Shown here piece after piece: positions 1 through 10,692 of a stretch of 64,000 nt of DNA. Each line of letters opens with the position of its first letter. Positions within the stretch are counted from its first letter, which is position 1. This DNA is from Candidatus Altimarinota bacterium (GTDB lineage Bacteria; Patescibacteriota; Gracilibacteria; BD1-5; UBA2023), in the NCBI GenBank assembly GCA_023230505.1, contig JALNXF010000001.1, forward strand, positions 124,001 through 188,000. The letters run 5' to 3'. The notes under the pieces are model-generated. The model was not told the origin of the DNA and did not search any database. It saw only the letters and a program-made list of their open reading frames with translations. A program made the position numbers and the translations under genes.

Positions 1-2
1 GT

Positions 3-194
3 TATTCTACTTGGTGTAACTCATTAACGCACGTATGACAAAAGAGATATAGAAGCTCATGAACATCAGACCCATCTACATATGTTAATTATTGATGAAC
101 CAGCTGATTAATTTTTACATGGGCAACAACCTTGACTTCCTGAACTGAAAATGTCGCATATTGTCAGTGTAATTATTGAACATTATATCGTTAG
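3..194 (+). CDS. Hypothetical protein, C-terminal end only
   Basis: The reading frame is open from the window edge to TAG at 192-194 when TGA is read as glycine, giving the last 63 residues of a longer protein. The visible tail is rich in Gly, Ser, Thr, Tyr and Asn, with two Cys near the end (AYCQCNYGTLYR). That resembles a secreted or surface-exposed C-terminus more than an enzyme, but I recognise no family. A strong hairpin terminator at 227-260 follows it, so it ends a transcription unit. The start lies outside the window. Confidence 0.55.
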
Positions 195-226
195 TAATAA
201 TTTTATATAGATATATAATTCATTTT

Positions 227-260
227 AAAAAACCTCTTTTTTCCAAAAAAGAGGTTTTTT
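227..260. terminator. Hairpin terminator
   Basis: A perfect 16-bp inverted repeat (AAAAAACCTCTTTTTT, loop CC, then its complement) ends in a T run. It lies between the upstream partial gene and rbfA. The A and T flanks let it work on both strands, but the gene arrangement only needs the plus strand. Confidence 0.8.
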
Positions 261-329
261 TGAAAGAAAATTTTTAAAAAACGTAAATTTGTATATACTG
301 AAATTTATATTAAAAATTAATGGAAAATA

Positions 330-677
330 ATGAAAAAAGTAGAGAAATTGGGATTTATTGTGCAGGAGGTTGTGGCGCCTTATATTATAGATTATGCTAA
401 TTTGAAAATGGAGGAATTTTGAATTGTGAGTGTGGTTGAGGTGGTTGTGACAAGCGATTATTCGTATGTGGATATATTTGTGACTAGTCAGAATAATCAA
501 AAGAAACTTCCGGCATATTTGTCGGATATTTGAGGGAAGATTAGGACAGTTATTGGGAAAGAAATTAATACAAGAAAAATTCCAATTGTTAGGTTTCGTT
601 TACCAAAAATAAAAAATGATACCAAAAATATTACAGATCTTATAAATGAAATTAGTAAGGAATATGGACTTAATTAA
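330..677 (+). CDS. rbfA: Ribosome-binding factor A (RbfA)
   Basis: 115 residues, the usual size for RbfA, which binds the 30S subunit during 16S rRNA 5'-end maturation. The N-terminus MKKVEKLGFIVQEVVAPYII leads into a KH-like core with a strand (IVSVVEVVVTSDYSYVDIFV), a helix containing LPAYLSDIGGKIRTVIGKEI, and the terminal strand RKIPIVRFRLPK typical of the family. Three TGA codons are read as Gly. A second ATG at 320 is in another frame that closes quickly, so 330 is the start. The 3' end overlaps the next gene by 14 bp, so the two are probably translated together. Confidence 0.85.
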
Positions 678-1665
678 ACTGGCTAAATCTTATGTTTTAA
701 AATACAAGAAATATTTTAAAAATAAAGAGTTTAGAGAAAAGATAAAAATGGAAAAATCAAAGAAATACCTTTATTCTAAGTCAATTAGAAAGGTAAGTTT
801 TTTTGATGTTTATAAAAATAAAAAAAGAACTTTTACTAGTGTATTGGCTGTTGTTTGAAGTAATACAAAAAAATATAAATATCAATTTTTAATAGTTTGA
901 GCCACTTTAATTTCTTTGACAATTTATATTGTTTTTATTTCTCCCTATTTTAGGATTTCACCATCAAAGGTTATAATAGAGAGACTTGATACAATTACAG
1001 ATATAAATATTGCATACAAATCAATTGAAAATGTATATTCAAGTTCTATATTTTTGATAGATAAAAATGAGATAAAAAAATCTCTTACTTGATTCCAGAA
1101 AAATATTTTTAATGTTGAAGTTTCACGTCTTTTCCCAAATTGATTAAAAATAATTTTAGAATCTTATAAACCTGAGTTTTATACCAAATTCTCGGGAATT
1201 GATAAATCATATTTAGTCACTTCAAACGGAGTTTTAATTTATGAGAAAAATATTTGAAAATTGCTTTATAATCTGGAGATAATTGATGCAAGTTTGCTTG
1301 AGAATTGATTTTTTGATTATAAGGAATGAGTAGATGAGAGCACCATGAAAAAAATTATATATTTGAGAGATAATTTCAAAAAGGCTTTCCAGAATAAAAA
1401 TATAGCGAAACTGGTCTATTTTAAGACAGAAAACGAACTTCATATCTCGCTTGATACTGGGTCAATTATTATTTTTGAATTAAATAATGATTTGTACAGA
1501 CAAATTGCTTTGTTAAAATTTTACAACGATATGAACAAGGATAATCTAAGTTCGGGGGAAATATACTATGTTGATGTGAGAATTATTTGAAAAGTGTTTG
1601 CTTGTAAGGAAAAACAGGTTTGCAAAAAGAATTTATCTAGAATTTATGGGAATTTTTATAAATAA
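664..1665 (+). CDS. ftsQ: FtsQ/DivIB-like cell-division protein
   Basis: 333 residues. A basic cytoplasmic N-terminus of about 70 residues is followed by one membrane segment at about 74-94 and an extracytoplasmic region that begins like a POTRA domain (SPSKVIIERLDTITDINIAY, then an FLIDKNEIKKSL helix and an IILESYKP strand). This layout fits FtsQ, which links the divisome FtsB/FtsL to the wall machinery. Sequence similarity is weak, so the call rests mainly on topology and the POTRA pattern. Another in-frame ATG exists at 646; 664 gives the shorter overlap with rbfA. Seven or more in-frame TGA codons are glycines. Confidence 0.65.
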
Positions 1666-1675
1666 CTAAATTTAC

Positions 1676-3016
1676 ATGAGGAAAGCTTTTATAAACAATT
1701 TACTAAACTCATTTTCTTGAGAATATAGAGAGCTTTTTTTTGAGAAATGAGAAAAAGTTACACTAAATTTACTCAATTGAAATATAGAATCTCCTACAAT
1801 TATTGAGGAGTCTTGATTTTCAATTTTATCAAGAAGTTGAGAAAATACCTATTTTAAATCTATTGGATGACTTGATGATATCGAAAAAGAAGTTTTGTCT
1901 TTTAGAGATACTTATAATTTGAGCCAAAATATCTCAGAAATTAATTTATCAGGTCCAGATAATCTTGAATTTGTAGAGAAAAAAATAAGTGATGATATTT
2001 TAAAATTTGCTGAAATTTTGCTTTCTTTAAAGGAAATAATTTCTGAATACAGATTTATTACTAGTTATAATGTGGTTTTATGATTGGCTTTAAAAAGCTT
2101 TATTGTGGCAAATTCATCTGGAAATTTAACTCAGGATAGTGGATATTACAATACTTTTTATATTGTATTGAATTGAGAGAAAGACGGAAATAGCGAGGAA
2201 ATTATGGAAAAAATTACTTGAACAGATATTGTAGATAATTTAACTTGAGAGCTCTTAAAAGAAACTTTAAAAAAAGCAATTTTAAAACTAGAAAAATCCC
2301 TTAATTGAGTGAAATCTCCATCTGGATTAATGGATGTAATTATTGGAAATGAGGCAGGTGGAACAATAATTCATGAAGCTGTAGGTCATTGACTTGAGGC
2401 GGATTTGTTGAATTCTTCAGTTTATAAATGAAAACTATGACAAAAAGTGGCGGCTTCAATTGTAAATGTAGTTGATAATCCGACAATTTGTAATCTTAGA
2501 TGAAACTACAACTTCGATCATGAATGAAATATTGCAAAAAAAACTTATCTTATAAAGGATTGAATTTTGGTCTCTTATTTGCATAATACTAAGACAGGCG
2601 AGGTTTTTGGAGTGGACTCAACTGGGCATTGAAGAAGAGAAAGCTACAAATATACGACATTAGTTAGAATGTGATCTACATATTTAGAGTGATGAAAGGA
2701 TAAAAAGGAGGATTTAATCAAAAAAGTAAAAGACGGAATTTATGTCTCAAGTATGGGATGATGACAGGTAAACACTGTGACTGGAGATTTTGTATTTCAA
2801 GTTGGGTTGGGTTATAGAATTATTGACTGAAAAATCGGAGAAGTTATAAGATGAGCTAACATATCAGGAAATTGACCAGAAATGCTACAAAATATCGAGT
2901 GAATTTGTGATGATTTGGAATATTTTGATGGATGAACTTGCGGAAAATGACAGCAAATGCCGGTGAGCGATGCTACGCCGACAATACTAGTTAAATTAAA
3001 AGTAACCCCAAAATAA
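1676..3016 (+). CDS. tldD: TldD-family metalloprotease
   Basis: 446 residues, close to the usual length for the TldD/PmbA peptidase family. The zinc-binding HExxxH motif is present as HEAVGHGLEAD, and the conserved tail CGKGQQMPVSDATPT matches TldD. TldD normally works as a heterodimer with TldE/PmbA to trim peptides in the cytoplasm. No TldE partner is next to it: the following gene is dprA, 1 bp away. The HExxxH glycine before LEAD is encoded by TGA, which shows the recoding at a conserved site. Confidence 0.88.
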
Positions 3017-3017
3017 A

Positions 3018-4097
3018 ATGGAAAATAAATATTTGGCTTATCTTCACTATATTTGATTTACTTCAAAGAATTTAGAAAAAGTTTTTTGAAGTTCCAGTGA
3101 TTATAAAAATTTCTTTGAGAATTTTTGATATAGTGATTTAATTAAGGCTTGAATAAGAGAGCAAAAGGCAAATACAATTTTAGAAAATAAGAGGAAATTT
3201 AATTCTCAAATTATTGATAAATTAATTAAAGATTTAAACATTGATCTAATTTCAGTCAAAGATCCAGATTATCCAGAAGAGCTAAAAAAACTTACAATTC
3301 CTCCGTTTTTGCTTTATGTAAGATGAAACCTTAGAAAAAATTCTAATTTAATATCAATAGTTGGTTCAAGAAAAGCTACAAAATACAGTGAAATAATTTT
3401 AGACAATATTATTCCAGGTCTTATAAAAAATGATTTTTGAGTTGTGAGCGGTTGAGCTTATTGAGTTGATAGTTTAGCTCACAAAATCACTTTAAAACAT
3501 TGAGGTTACACAATTTCTGTTATTGGTACTGGAATTGATATTTACTATCCTTTTACAAATAAAGCCTTGTACGAAGAAATTATAAAAACTGGCGGAGCTG
3601 TGGTTTCTATCTTTCCATTTAAAACAATTTGAACTCCGTATAATTTCCCAATTAGAAATGAGATTATAGCTGCGCTTTCGAGATGAACTCTAATCACAGA
3701 AGCCGGAGATAAATCATGAACTCTCATTACCGCAAGACTTGCCTTAGAACTCAACAAAGATGTGTTTGTAATACCCTGAGATATTACAAGAGAAGCCTCG
3801 ATTTGATCCAATAAATTAATCCAAAATTGACTGGGGAAGCCAACAATGAGTTATGAGGATATTATCGAGGAATATTGAGATACAATAAAACTCGAAGAAA
3901 AGATTAAAAATATAGAATTTGGCGATGAACTCGAAGAAAAGATTTATAATTTTGTTTTAAAAGAAGTATCTTCCGCTGAAACTATAGCAGAAGCGCTTGA
4001 TATAGAAATAAGTATTGCAAGCTATAAGTTATCAATGCTTGAAATAAATTGACTAATAAGCGCTGAGATTTGAGGGAATTATAGGGTGGTGATTTAG
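3018..4097 (+). CDS. dprA: DNA-processing protein DprA (Smf)
   Basis: 359 residues. DprA loads RecA on single-stranded DNA entering during transformation. The Rossmann-like core is complete: SIVGSRKATKYSE, then VVSGGAYGVDSLAHK (two Gly from TGA), the strand TISVIGTGIDIYYP, and the later IFPFKTIGTPYNFPIRNEII and LITEAGDKSGTLITARLALE blocks. A C-terminal winged-helix-like tail follows (SSAETIAEALDIE, SYKLSMLEINGLI). It starts 1 bp after tldD and ends 67 bp before the ATPase gene, consistent with a DNA uptake or transfer context. Confidence 0.93.
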
Positions 4098-4164
4098 AGA
4101 AAAAATTTGATAAATTCAGGATTTTTGTATAATAAAATAAATTATAACTTTGTAAAAAAATTAA

Positions 4165-6417
4165 ATGCAAAATTATCTTATAAAACTATATCATGGGTAC
4201 AATAAATGAAAAAATATTTTCTCTAATTTTTTAGATGAAATAGGGAAGACTCTCAAATGACAGAAAATTATTTTGTGATTAAATTATATAAAGTGAGAAT
4301 ATTTTTATTCGCTGACTTGCGATAGGGAAACTTATTCTCCTTTTGAGTCGAAATTCTATACTTCTTTTAATGATTTTCAGATTATAAAAGATGATAAATG
4401 AGTTTTTGATTATATTTGAGAAAAAGCAGTTTTGTGAGAAATAACTTTAGAAAATAGTTGGTTTTTCCCTTTTAAAATAGACACTTCCGATAACACAGAT
4501 TTTATTTTTAATATTTTCAGAACATTTGAGAATTTTGATGTTACAAGTGATAAAATAGGAATTTTTATAGAATTTACACCAATAAAAGAGGAGAGCATTT
4601 GATTTTATCTTAAATCAAGATTTAGATTTTTCTTGTTTAGAATAATGTTAGGGCTTCAATTTTTTAAATATATTCTCAATTTTAAAACCCAAAAAGATTG
4701 GAAATTAGTGGGGCGCAATTATTTTCAAGAAAAATTAAATAAAGAACTTTTTGAGACAAAAATTTATATCATAGCTCAATCTAAAGATAAAAATGAGTCT
4801 ATTTCTAGAATAAAATCAATTTTTAATAATTTCCTTGTTTTAAATAATTATCCTCTAAATCAATTTAATCTCAAAATTCAAAACCATATTTCGTCTATAA
4901 ATAGCCTCTCACAAGGAAAATCACCAGTTAAAAAATATATATTAAGCTCAGAAGAAATTACTTCCTTTTTTCATTTTCCTTCTAATCCAAAATGAGAAAC
5001 AAGTCTTCTAAAAGTAACCGCAAAGAAACTTACTCTTCCTATTTGAGTGCCAACTATAGATTATAAAGTAGAGAATAATTGAGAAATAACTCCACAAAAT
5101 ATAGACTCAAATATGAATGTAATTTGAATTTCTGATTATAGATCTATTAGAGTTCCAGTTTGAATTTATGATGAGGATAGACTGAGACATACTTATGTTA
5201 TCGGAAAAACCGGAGTTTGAAAATCTAAATTTATTGCAAATTTGTTTATTAACGATATTCGCGCTTGAAAATGACTTGGAATTATAGATCCGCATTGAGA
5301 TCTTTTTGAAGAAGCTCTAGCGAGTATCCCAGAATCAAGAAAAAATGATGTAATAATTTTTGACCCAACTGATGAAAAGTTTCCATTTTGTTTTAATCCG
5401 CTTGATGTACAAGCGTGAGAATCAAAGCAAATACTTGCAAAATGATTTATTGATATTTTTAAGAAATTTTTTGGGGCTAATTGGAATTCAAAACTTGAAC
5501 ATGTGCTTCGTATGATATTTTTAGCTCTTCTTGACAAGAAAGACTCAACTTTATTTGATGTAATTAGAGCTCTTACAGATAAAAATTTCCGCTATACAAT
5601 GATAGAATCAATTAGCGATGATGTGGTTCGTAATTTCTGGACAAATGAATTTGCGTCTTGGTCTCAGCAATTTAATACAGAAGCTATTATGCCTATCTTA
5701 AATAAAGTTGGGCAAATACTTTCAGTTGATATTATCAAAAATATTTTTGCCTCTAAGGAGAATAAACTAGACTTTAGAAAAATGATGGATGAAGGAAAAA
5801 TTTTTCTCGTAAAACTCCCAAAATGAAAACTTCAAGAAGAAATTATGGGATTTCTCGGAGCTATGATTATTACAAAAATCTTTCAAGCTTCAATGTCAAG
5901 ACAATCTGAAGCTAAAGACAAAAGAAAGCCATTTTTCCTATATGTCGATGAATTCCAGAATTTCGCGACTGACACATTTTCTGAAATTCTAGCAGAAGCT
6001 CGTAAATACGGACTTTGACTTGTTGTAGCTCACCAATTTATCAAACAAATTCCAACTAAAATTTCAGAAAGTCTTTTTGGAAATGTCTGAACTCTTGTAA
6101 GTTTTCGTATTTCATCCGAAGACGCTTTATATATAAAACAACAATTTGATCCATTTCTTGATGCTTATGATTTATCTAATTTAAGCCAGAGAGAATTTTA
6201 TACAAAAATGATAGTAGCAGGTCAAGTAAAAGATCCATTCAGTTTAAAAGCACCTTATTTGCCAGATTCTCCACTTGATAAAAAATATATCGAAGAGCTT
6301 TATTCTATTTCTCGCTCAAAATATTCAAGATCTCTAGAGGAAGCTAAAAAAATTACCCAAACCGAGCAAAAAGATGTAATCGAGAAAATTGAGAGTTTTG
6401 TGGAACCGATTATTTAA
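4165..6417 (+). CDS. VirB4/TraD-type DNA-binding AAA+ ATPase
   Basis: 750 residues. The ATPase half starts near residue 335 with Walker A in YVIGKTGVGKSKF and the following IIDPHGDLFEEAL. Walker B is FLYVDEFQNFA, followed by LAEARKYGLGLVVAHQFIKQIP, typical of the coupling-protein or TraG/TraD C-terminal family common in CPR genomes. The N-terminal 330 residues have a hydrophobic patch near 155 (FRFFLFRIMLGLQFF) that may contact the membrane. Such ATPases move DNA or protein through type IV secretion or pilus machinery. Directly downstream of dprA it could serve DNA import. No relaxase or VirB6/8/10 genes are visible here. Confidence 0.8.
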
Positions 6418-6427
6418 TATAAAAATT

Positions 6428-8122
6428 ATGCAAAATTCAGAAAAAAATATTAAATCTTATGAGAAATTTTCTCCAGTTTTTAATTGAGTGAAATATATTA
6501 TTCCATCTCAGACTTTAAGTCCAGATTGTATTTTGAGGCATTTAATGTCATTTAGAAATGAGAGAAAATTATATAAAATTAAATCTAATTTATCTTGAAA
6601 AGATATAATTTCATTGTATTCCCCAGATAAGCCATATACAGTTTATAGTTCTGAGGAATGGTTTTCTGACAAATGGAGTCCTTTTAATTATTCTCAGGAT
6701 TATAATTTTGGGGCGAGTTTTTTTTCACAATTTGAGAATTTATTTTTAAAGGTTCCAAAGGTAAATTTATACAATTTAAACTGCGAAAATTCTGAGTATA
6801 ATAATTGACTTACGGATTCAAAAAACGCATATTTGAATTTTTATGGAACTGCAATAATTGACTCAAATTACACAACGGCTTGATATGAAGTTAGTAATTC
6901 TAACGATATTTGGTGGTCGGCTTTTATTGACAATTCATACGAAATAATTTCTTGTGATAAAATATATAATTCAGCTTTTTGTAATAATTGTTCAACTTGA
7001 AAAAATTTAATATTTTGTGAGGAATGTACAAATTGTGAGGAATGTATAATGTGTTTTGGATTAAACTCTAAAAAATATTTTATAAAAAATAAACAATATT
7101 CAAAAGAGGAATATGAGGAATTTAAAAGCAATTTCAAGACTTGAGATTATAATAAACTAGAAAAATACAAAAAAGATTATAAAAACTTTTTACTAAAATT
7201 TCCACAAAAATCCACTCATTCTACATCTTGTGAGAATTGTACTTGAGATTATATTTATGAAAGCAAAAATTGTATAGACTGCTTTACAGTGGTTGGGTGA
7301 GAGGATGGCTATAATGTTTTTGAATGAGCGAGATTTTTGGAAGTGTATAATAGCACATGTATTTATGACTCAAAATATGTTTTTAATTCTGTTTTAATTG
7401 CCGAAAATTCATATAAAATATTTTTCTCATCAGGAATATGAAATTCAAACAATATTTATTATTCAATTTTACTTGAGTGATGTTCTAATTGTTTCTGATG
7501 TACGGGGCTTCGCAATGCTTCTTATTGCATTTTAAACAAACAATACACCAAGGAAGAATATGAACAATTAGTTCCTAAAATAATTGAACATATGAATACT
7601 CCCCCTAAATCCCCCTCAACTGAGGGGGAAAGCTGAGCGATAGCGAAGCAGGGGGAGTGGTGAAATTTCTTTCCTTCGTCAATTTCTCCATTTTGATATA
7701 ATGAAACAGTGGCTCAGGATTTCTTTCCTATTACTAAAGAAGAGGTTTTAAAATTGGGATTTAAATGGTCAGATTATGAGAGTCCGCGTCCAAATGTAAC
7801 AAAAATTATTCCAGCAGAAAAACTTCCGGATGATATTACAAAAATTCCTGACGATATTTTAAATTGGGCAATTGAATGTGAAATTACAAAAAAACCTTTT
7901 AGAATAATAAAACAAGAATTAGATTTTTATCGCAAACATTTACTTCCAATCCCAAGAAGACATCCAGATCAAAGACATCTAGATAGAATGAATCTTAGAA
8001 ACTCAAAGAAACTCTATGATAGAAAATGTAGTAAATGTGGCCTAGATATCAAAACTACTTACTCACCAGAAAGACCAGAAATTGTTTATTGTGAGAGTTG
8101 TTATAATAAGGAAATATATTAA
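6428..8122 (+). CDS. Cys-rich repeat protein with C-terminal zinc ribbon
   Basis: 564 residues of a type I recognise from CPR genomes but whose role is unknown. Residues 100-370 hold repeated Asn/Ser/Cys-rich stretches with CxxC pairs (NCSTGKNLIFCEECTNCEEC and similar), probably a metal-stabilised repeat fold. The C-terminus carries RKCSKCGLDIKTTYSPERP followed by YCESCYNKEIY, a clear four-Cys zinc ribbon. A palindromic repeat at 7598-7658 is embedded in frame, encoding about residues 391-410 and adding a Pro/Ser/Gly linker. Database entries for relatives sometimes carry a CaiB/BaiF label, which this sequence does not support. Confidence 0.7.
7598..7658. repeat. Palindromic repeat inside a coding sequence (family B)
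   Basis: Outer arms ACTCCCCCT (7598-7606) and AGGGGGAGT (7650-7658) enclose an inner perfect hairpin, CCCCCTCA / TGAGGGGG (7611-7628), and a small third hairpin (GCTgaGCGATAGCgaAGC). It is GC-rich against the host gene and read in frame. Shorter elements with the same CCCC / GGGG layout lie at 25275-25306 and 33513-33543. Confidence 0.75.
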
Positions 8123-8134
8123 ATTTAAAAAATT

Positions 8135-8944
8135 ATGAAAACAAAACTAACTGAATTCACAAATAGTTGATGAGATACTCTAAGATGAATAATTTCATTG
8201 CCAGAAAGTGAGATTGCTTGATGAGTTATTTGTCTTTCTGGATTTGAAAGATCAGCTACGACTGAGAAAAAATTCAAAACTCTAGCTGATAGAATGAGTG
8301 AAAAAATGCTTGCAACACTCAGATTTGATTTTTCAGGTTTAGGGCTTTCAGATGGGGATTTTAGATTTACTACAATAGAAAAACAATGACAAGATTTACT
8401 CAGCGCGATAGAAAAATTATGACAAGAAATTTGAAATTCTAAAATTAATATTGTGGCTCATTCACTTGGCGCTTGTGTTTTGGCCAGCCAGATTGAGAAA
8501 ATTAAGGATAAAATCGGAAAGATTATTTTAATAGCACCAGCTCTAAATCAAAAAGAACTTCTAAGATATCGGTTTACAACTGGCCAGATGAAGAAGTTAA
8601 GACCTGAATTAGTAATAACTTGGCAGAATTATAAGACTTATCTAAATGAACTAGATTTTCTAAAAGATTGCGAAAAAACTGATAAAATGTCAAAAGCAAA
8701 TTATATAAATTCTTCATATTTCCTCACAAATAAAGATATTGATTTCTCTTCTAATTTTAAAGATTTTAATTCTCAAGTTCTTCATATTCACTGAGACAAA
8801 GATATTGCAGTGCCATCTGAAAGCCTTAATATAAATTTCACCAACAAAATTATTGTAGAAAATTGAGATCATGATATGGAAAGACCAGACCAATTTGATA
8901 AGTGGATAGATGAAGCGGTGAAATTTTTAATAAAAAATAACTAA
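8135..8944 (+). CDS. Alpha/beta hydrolase
   Basis: 269 residues with the alpha/beta-hydrolase layout. An early strand and loop GVICLSGFERSATTEKKFK is followed by the nucleophile elbow AHSLGACVLASQ (G/A-x-S-x-G, Ser at about 110). A late Asp strand VLHIHGDKDIAVPSESL and the catalytic His in NGDHDMERPDQF complete the triad. The substrate cannot be told: such proteins include esterases, lipases and serine peptidases. It sits 12 bp after the zinc-ribbon gene and 6 bp before murG, so it belongs to the same run. It is cytoplasmic, with no signal peptide. Confidence 0.85.
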
Positions 8945-8950
8945 TTTTAT

Positions 8951-10087
8951 ATGCGTAGTAAAACAAATGCCCTTTGGGTAAAAAAAATACTTTTACTTTG
9001 ATGATGAACGGGTGGCCATATTATGCCACTTTTGGCAATTTACAATTCTTTAAAAGACGACAAAAATTTAGAGTTTTTTTGGGTGGGGGAAAGTGGCTCA
9101 CTTGAAGAAAATATTGCCTGAAAAAATGAAATAAAATTTTATGCAATAAAAAGTGGTAAACTCAGAAGATATTTTTCTTTTAGAACTTTTGTAGAACCAT
9201 TTCATATTCTAATTTGAATTATTCAATCTATAATAATACTCTATAAATTAAAACCTGATTTAATCTTCTCAAAATGATGATATGTATCACTTCCTATGGC
9301 TATAGCTGGGAAAATATTTTGAATAAAATTATTTTTACATGAATCAGATTCAGTTCCAGGACTTGCTAATAGAATTGTTGCTCGCTTTGCTTCTAAGATA
9401 TTTTTAGGATTTGAGAGCGCGAAAGTTTACTTTAAAAATATGGAAGTCGAGGTTATCGGACAAATTCTAAATCCAGAGTTATTTGAAAATTATAAGGAAA
9501 AATATAATTTAATAGATTTCTCGACAAGCTCGAAATGACAGAAGGGGCAGAAATTACAGAATGTAGGGAACGATTGCCATCGTTCCGAAAGACAAATCAG
9601 GACAAATCTTCTAGTAATCGCCTGAAGTCAATGATCTACTCGTATTTTTGACTTTTTACTTAGAAATATTGATAAACTAAAAAATTTTAAGATAGATATA
9701 ATTCTTGGAAGTCAGAATATGACTTTTAGAGAGAAGTTTGAGAAATATAGTTTTGTAAATGTATATGATTTTGTTGATCAAAATATTTTAAAAAATCTTT
9801 ACTATACTTCTGATTTAGCTATTACCAGAGCTGGAGCTACGACACTAGCTGAGATTGAAGCTTTTAATATTAGAATGATTATTATTCCATTAACAGAATC
9901 AGCAAATAATCATCAATATTATAATGCTCTTGAATATGAAAAAAAATGAAATGTTTTAATTAATGAAAATGAGCTAAATAATTCTTGAATTGATAAAATA
10001 CTAACTTTTGATTGATACAAAAAGCAATTATTGGATTTTAAAAATACTAACTCTCTCGAAATAATAAAAAAGACTATTTTAAAATAG
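8951..10087 (+). CDS. murG: MurG, UDP-GlcNAc : lipid I GlcNAc transferase
   Basis: 378 residues. MurG makes lipid II at the inner face of the membrane. The N-terminal Gly-rich loop LLLGGGTGGHIMPLLAIYNSL has its first three Gly encoded by TGA TGA TGA. The C-terminal domain has VIAGSQGSTRIFDFLL, then ITRAGATTLAEIEAFNIRMIIIPL and ANNHQYYNALEYEKKG, as in the GT28 family. Between the two domains (about residues 187-218) a run derived from two palindromic repeats is translated in frame and has no counterpart in ordinary MurG. The last 9 bp overlap the convergent exonuclease gene. Confidence 0.92.
9510..9542 (+). repeat. Dispersed repeat family A, copy inside murG
   Basis: The core TAATAGATTTCTCGAC, 2-3 variable bases, then CTCGAAATGACAG recurs in reverse orientation at 39934-39966 outside any domain-coding region. 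Here it is read through in the murG frame as LIDFSTSSKGQK, in the interdomain linker. Confidence 0.75.
9567..9586. repeat. Palindrome within murG insert
   Basis: GGAACGAT, loop TGCC, then ATCGTTCC: a perfect 8-bp stem of higher GC than the gene around it. Together with the family A copy just upstream it makes up most of the extra linker in MurG. Confidence 0.65.
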
Positions 10088-10090
10088 TCT
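10071..10090. terminator. Bidirectional terminator shared by murG and the exonuclease gene
   Basis: AGACTATTTT followed directly by AAAATAGTCT is a perfect 20-bp palindrome. It contains the last codons and stops of both convergent genes (murG TAG at 10085-10087 and the exonuclease TAA at 10079-10081) and is flanked by A and T runs on each side. One element seems to serve as coding end and terminator for both strands. Confidence 0.75.
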
Positions 10091-10681
10091 TTGTATTAAA
10101 TTTCTTTCTAGTTCAATTACTCATTTTTTGACTAGTTCTCAGAGAATTTTAGCTGTTGCCTCTACATCAAACATTGCATCATGTGCTCACTCGAAATGGG
10201 CTCAAAATAGATGTTTATAAAGTTCATTTAATTTTGGTGGTTTGTAAGAAAATCATCTTCCTTGTAATTTACAGAAATCAGTTGTACATCTCATTGTACA
10301 GATACTTTTTATTGGTTGATAATCTCAAATTCTTCAAAGACGAGCCAATTCTCATTTGATAATTTCCTCATCAAAATCGATATTGTGTCCAACTACAGCG
10401 TCACTTGTATTAATATATTTTAGGATATCACCAATTACTTCTTCTATATATGGAGCATTCTCTACATCTTTGTCATAGATTCAGTGAATTTGAGAAGTGG
10501 CAAAAGGAATTGAAATTCTAGGTTTTATTAGTTTGTTTATTCTTTCTATTTCTGTAAAACCAGTCGCAGGGTCTACTGTTCATAAAATCCCAGCAAATTG
10601 GACTATATAAGGCTGTTGCTCTTTAGTACCTCATTTAACTGAAAATCATGTTGTCTCTGTATCAAAAACAAAAATCTTCAT
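10079..10681 (-). CDS. DnaQ/DEDD-family 3'-5' exonuclease
   Basis: 200 residues. Exo I is at the very start (MKIFVFDTETTGF, with the catalytic Asp-x-Glu), Exo II is VVGHNIDFDEEIIKGELARLG, and Exo III is GAHDAMFDVEATAKIL (His and Asp of the DEDDh type). It could be a proofreading epsilon-like subunit, an exonuclease of the RNase T/ExoX kind, or a stand-alone nuclease. With no polymerase domain or neighbour, the exact role stays open. It ends in the palindrome shared with murG and sits 11 bp downstream of secY on the same strand. Confidence 0.87.
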
Positions 10682-10692
10682 TTCTTTATTTT

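Noticed and set aside
225..500. Many 60-120 codon open frames in the standard code, on both strands
   Set aside because: They are either pieces of longer genes cut at TGA or shadows in other frames; with TGA = Gly a single long gene explains each region.
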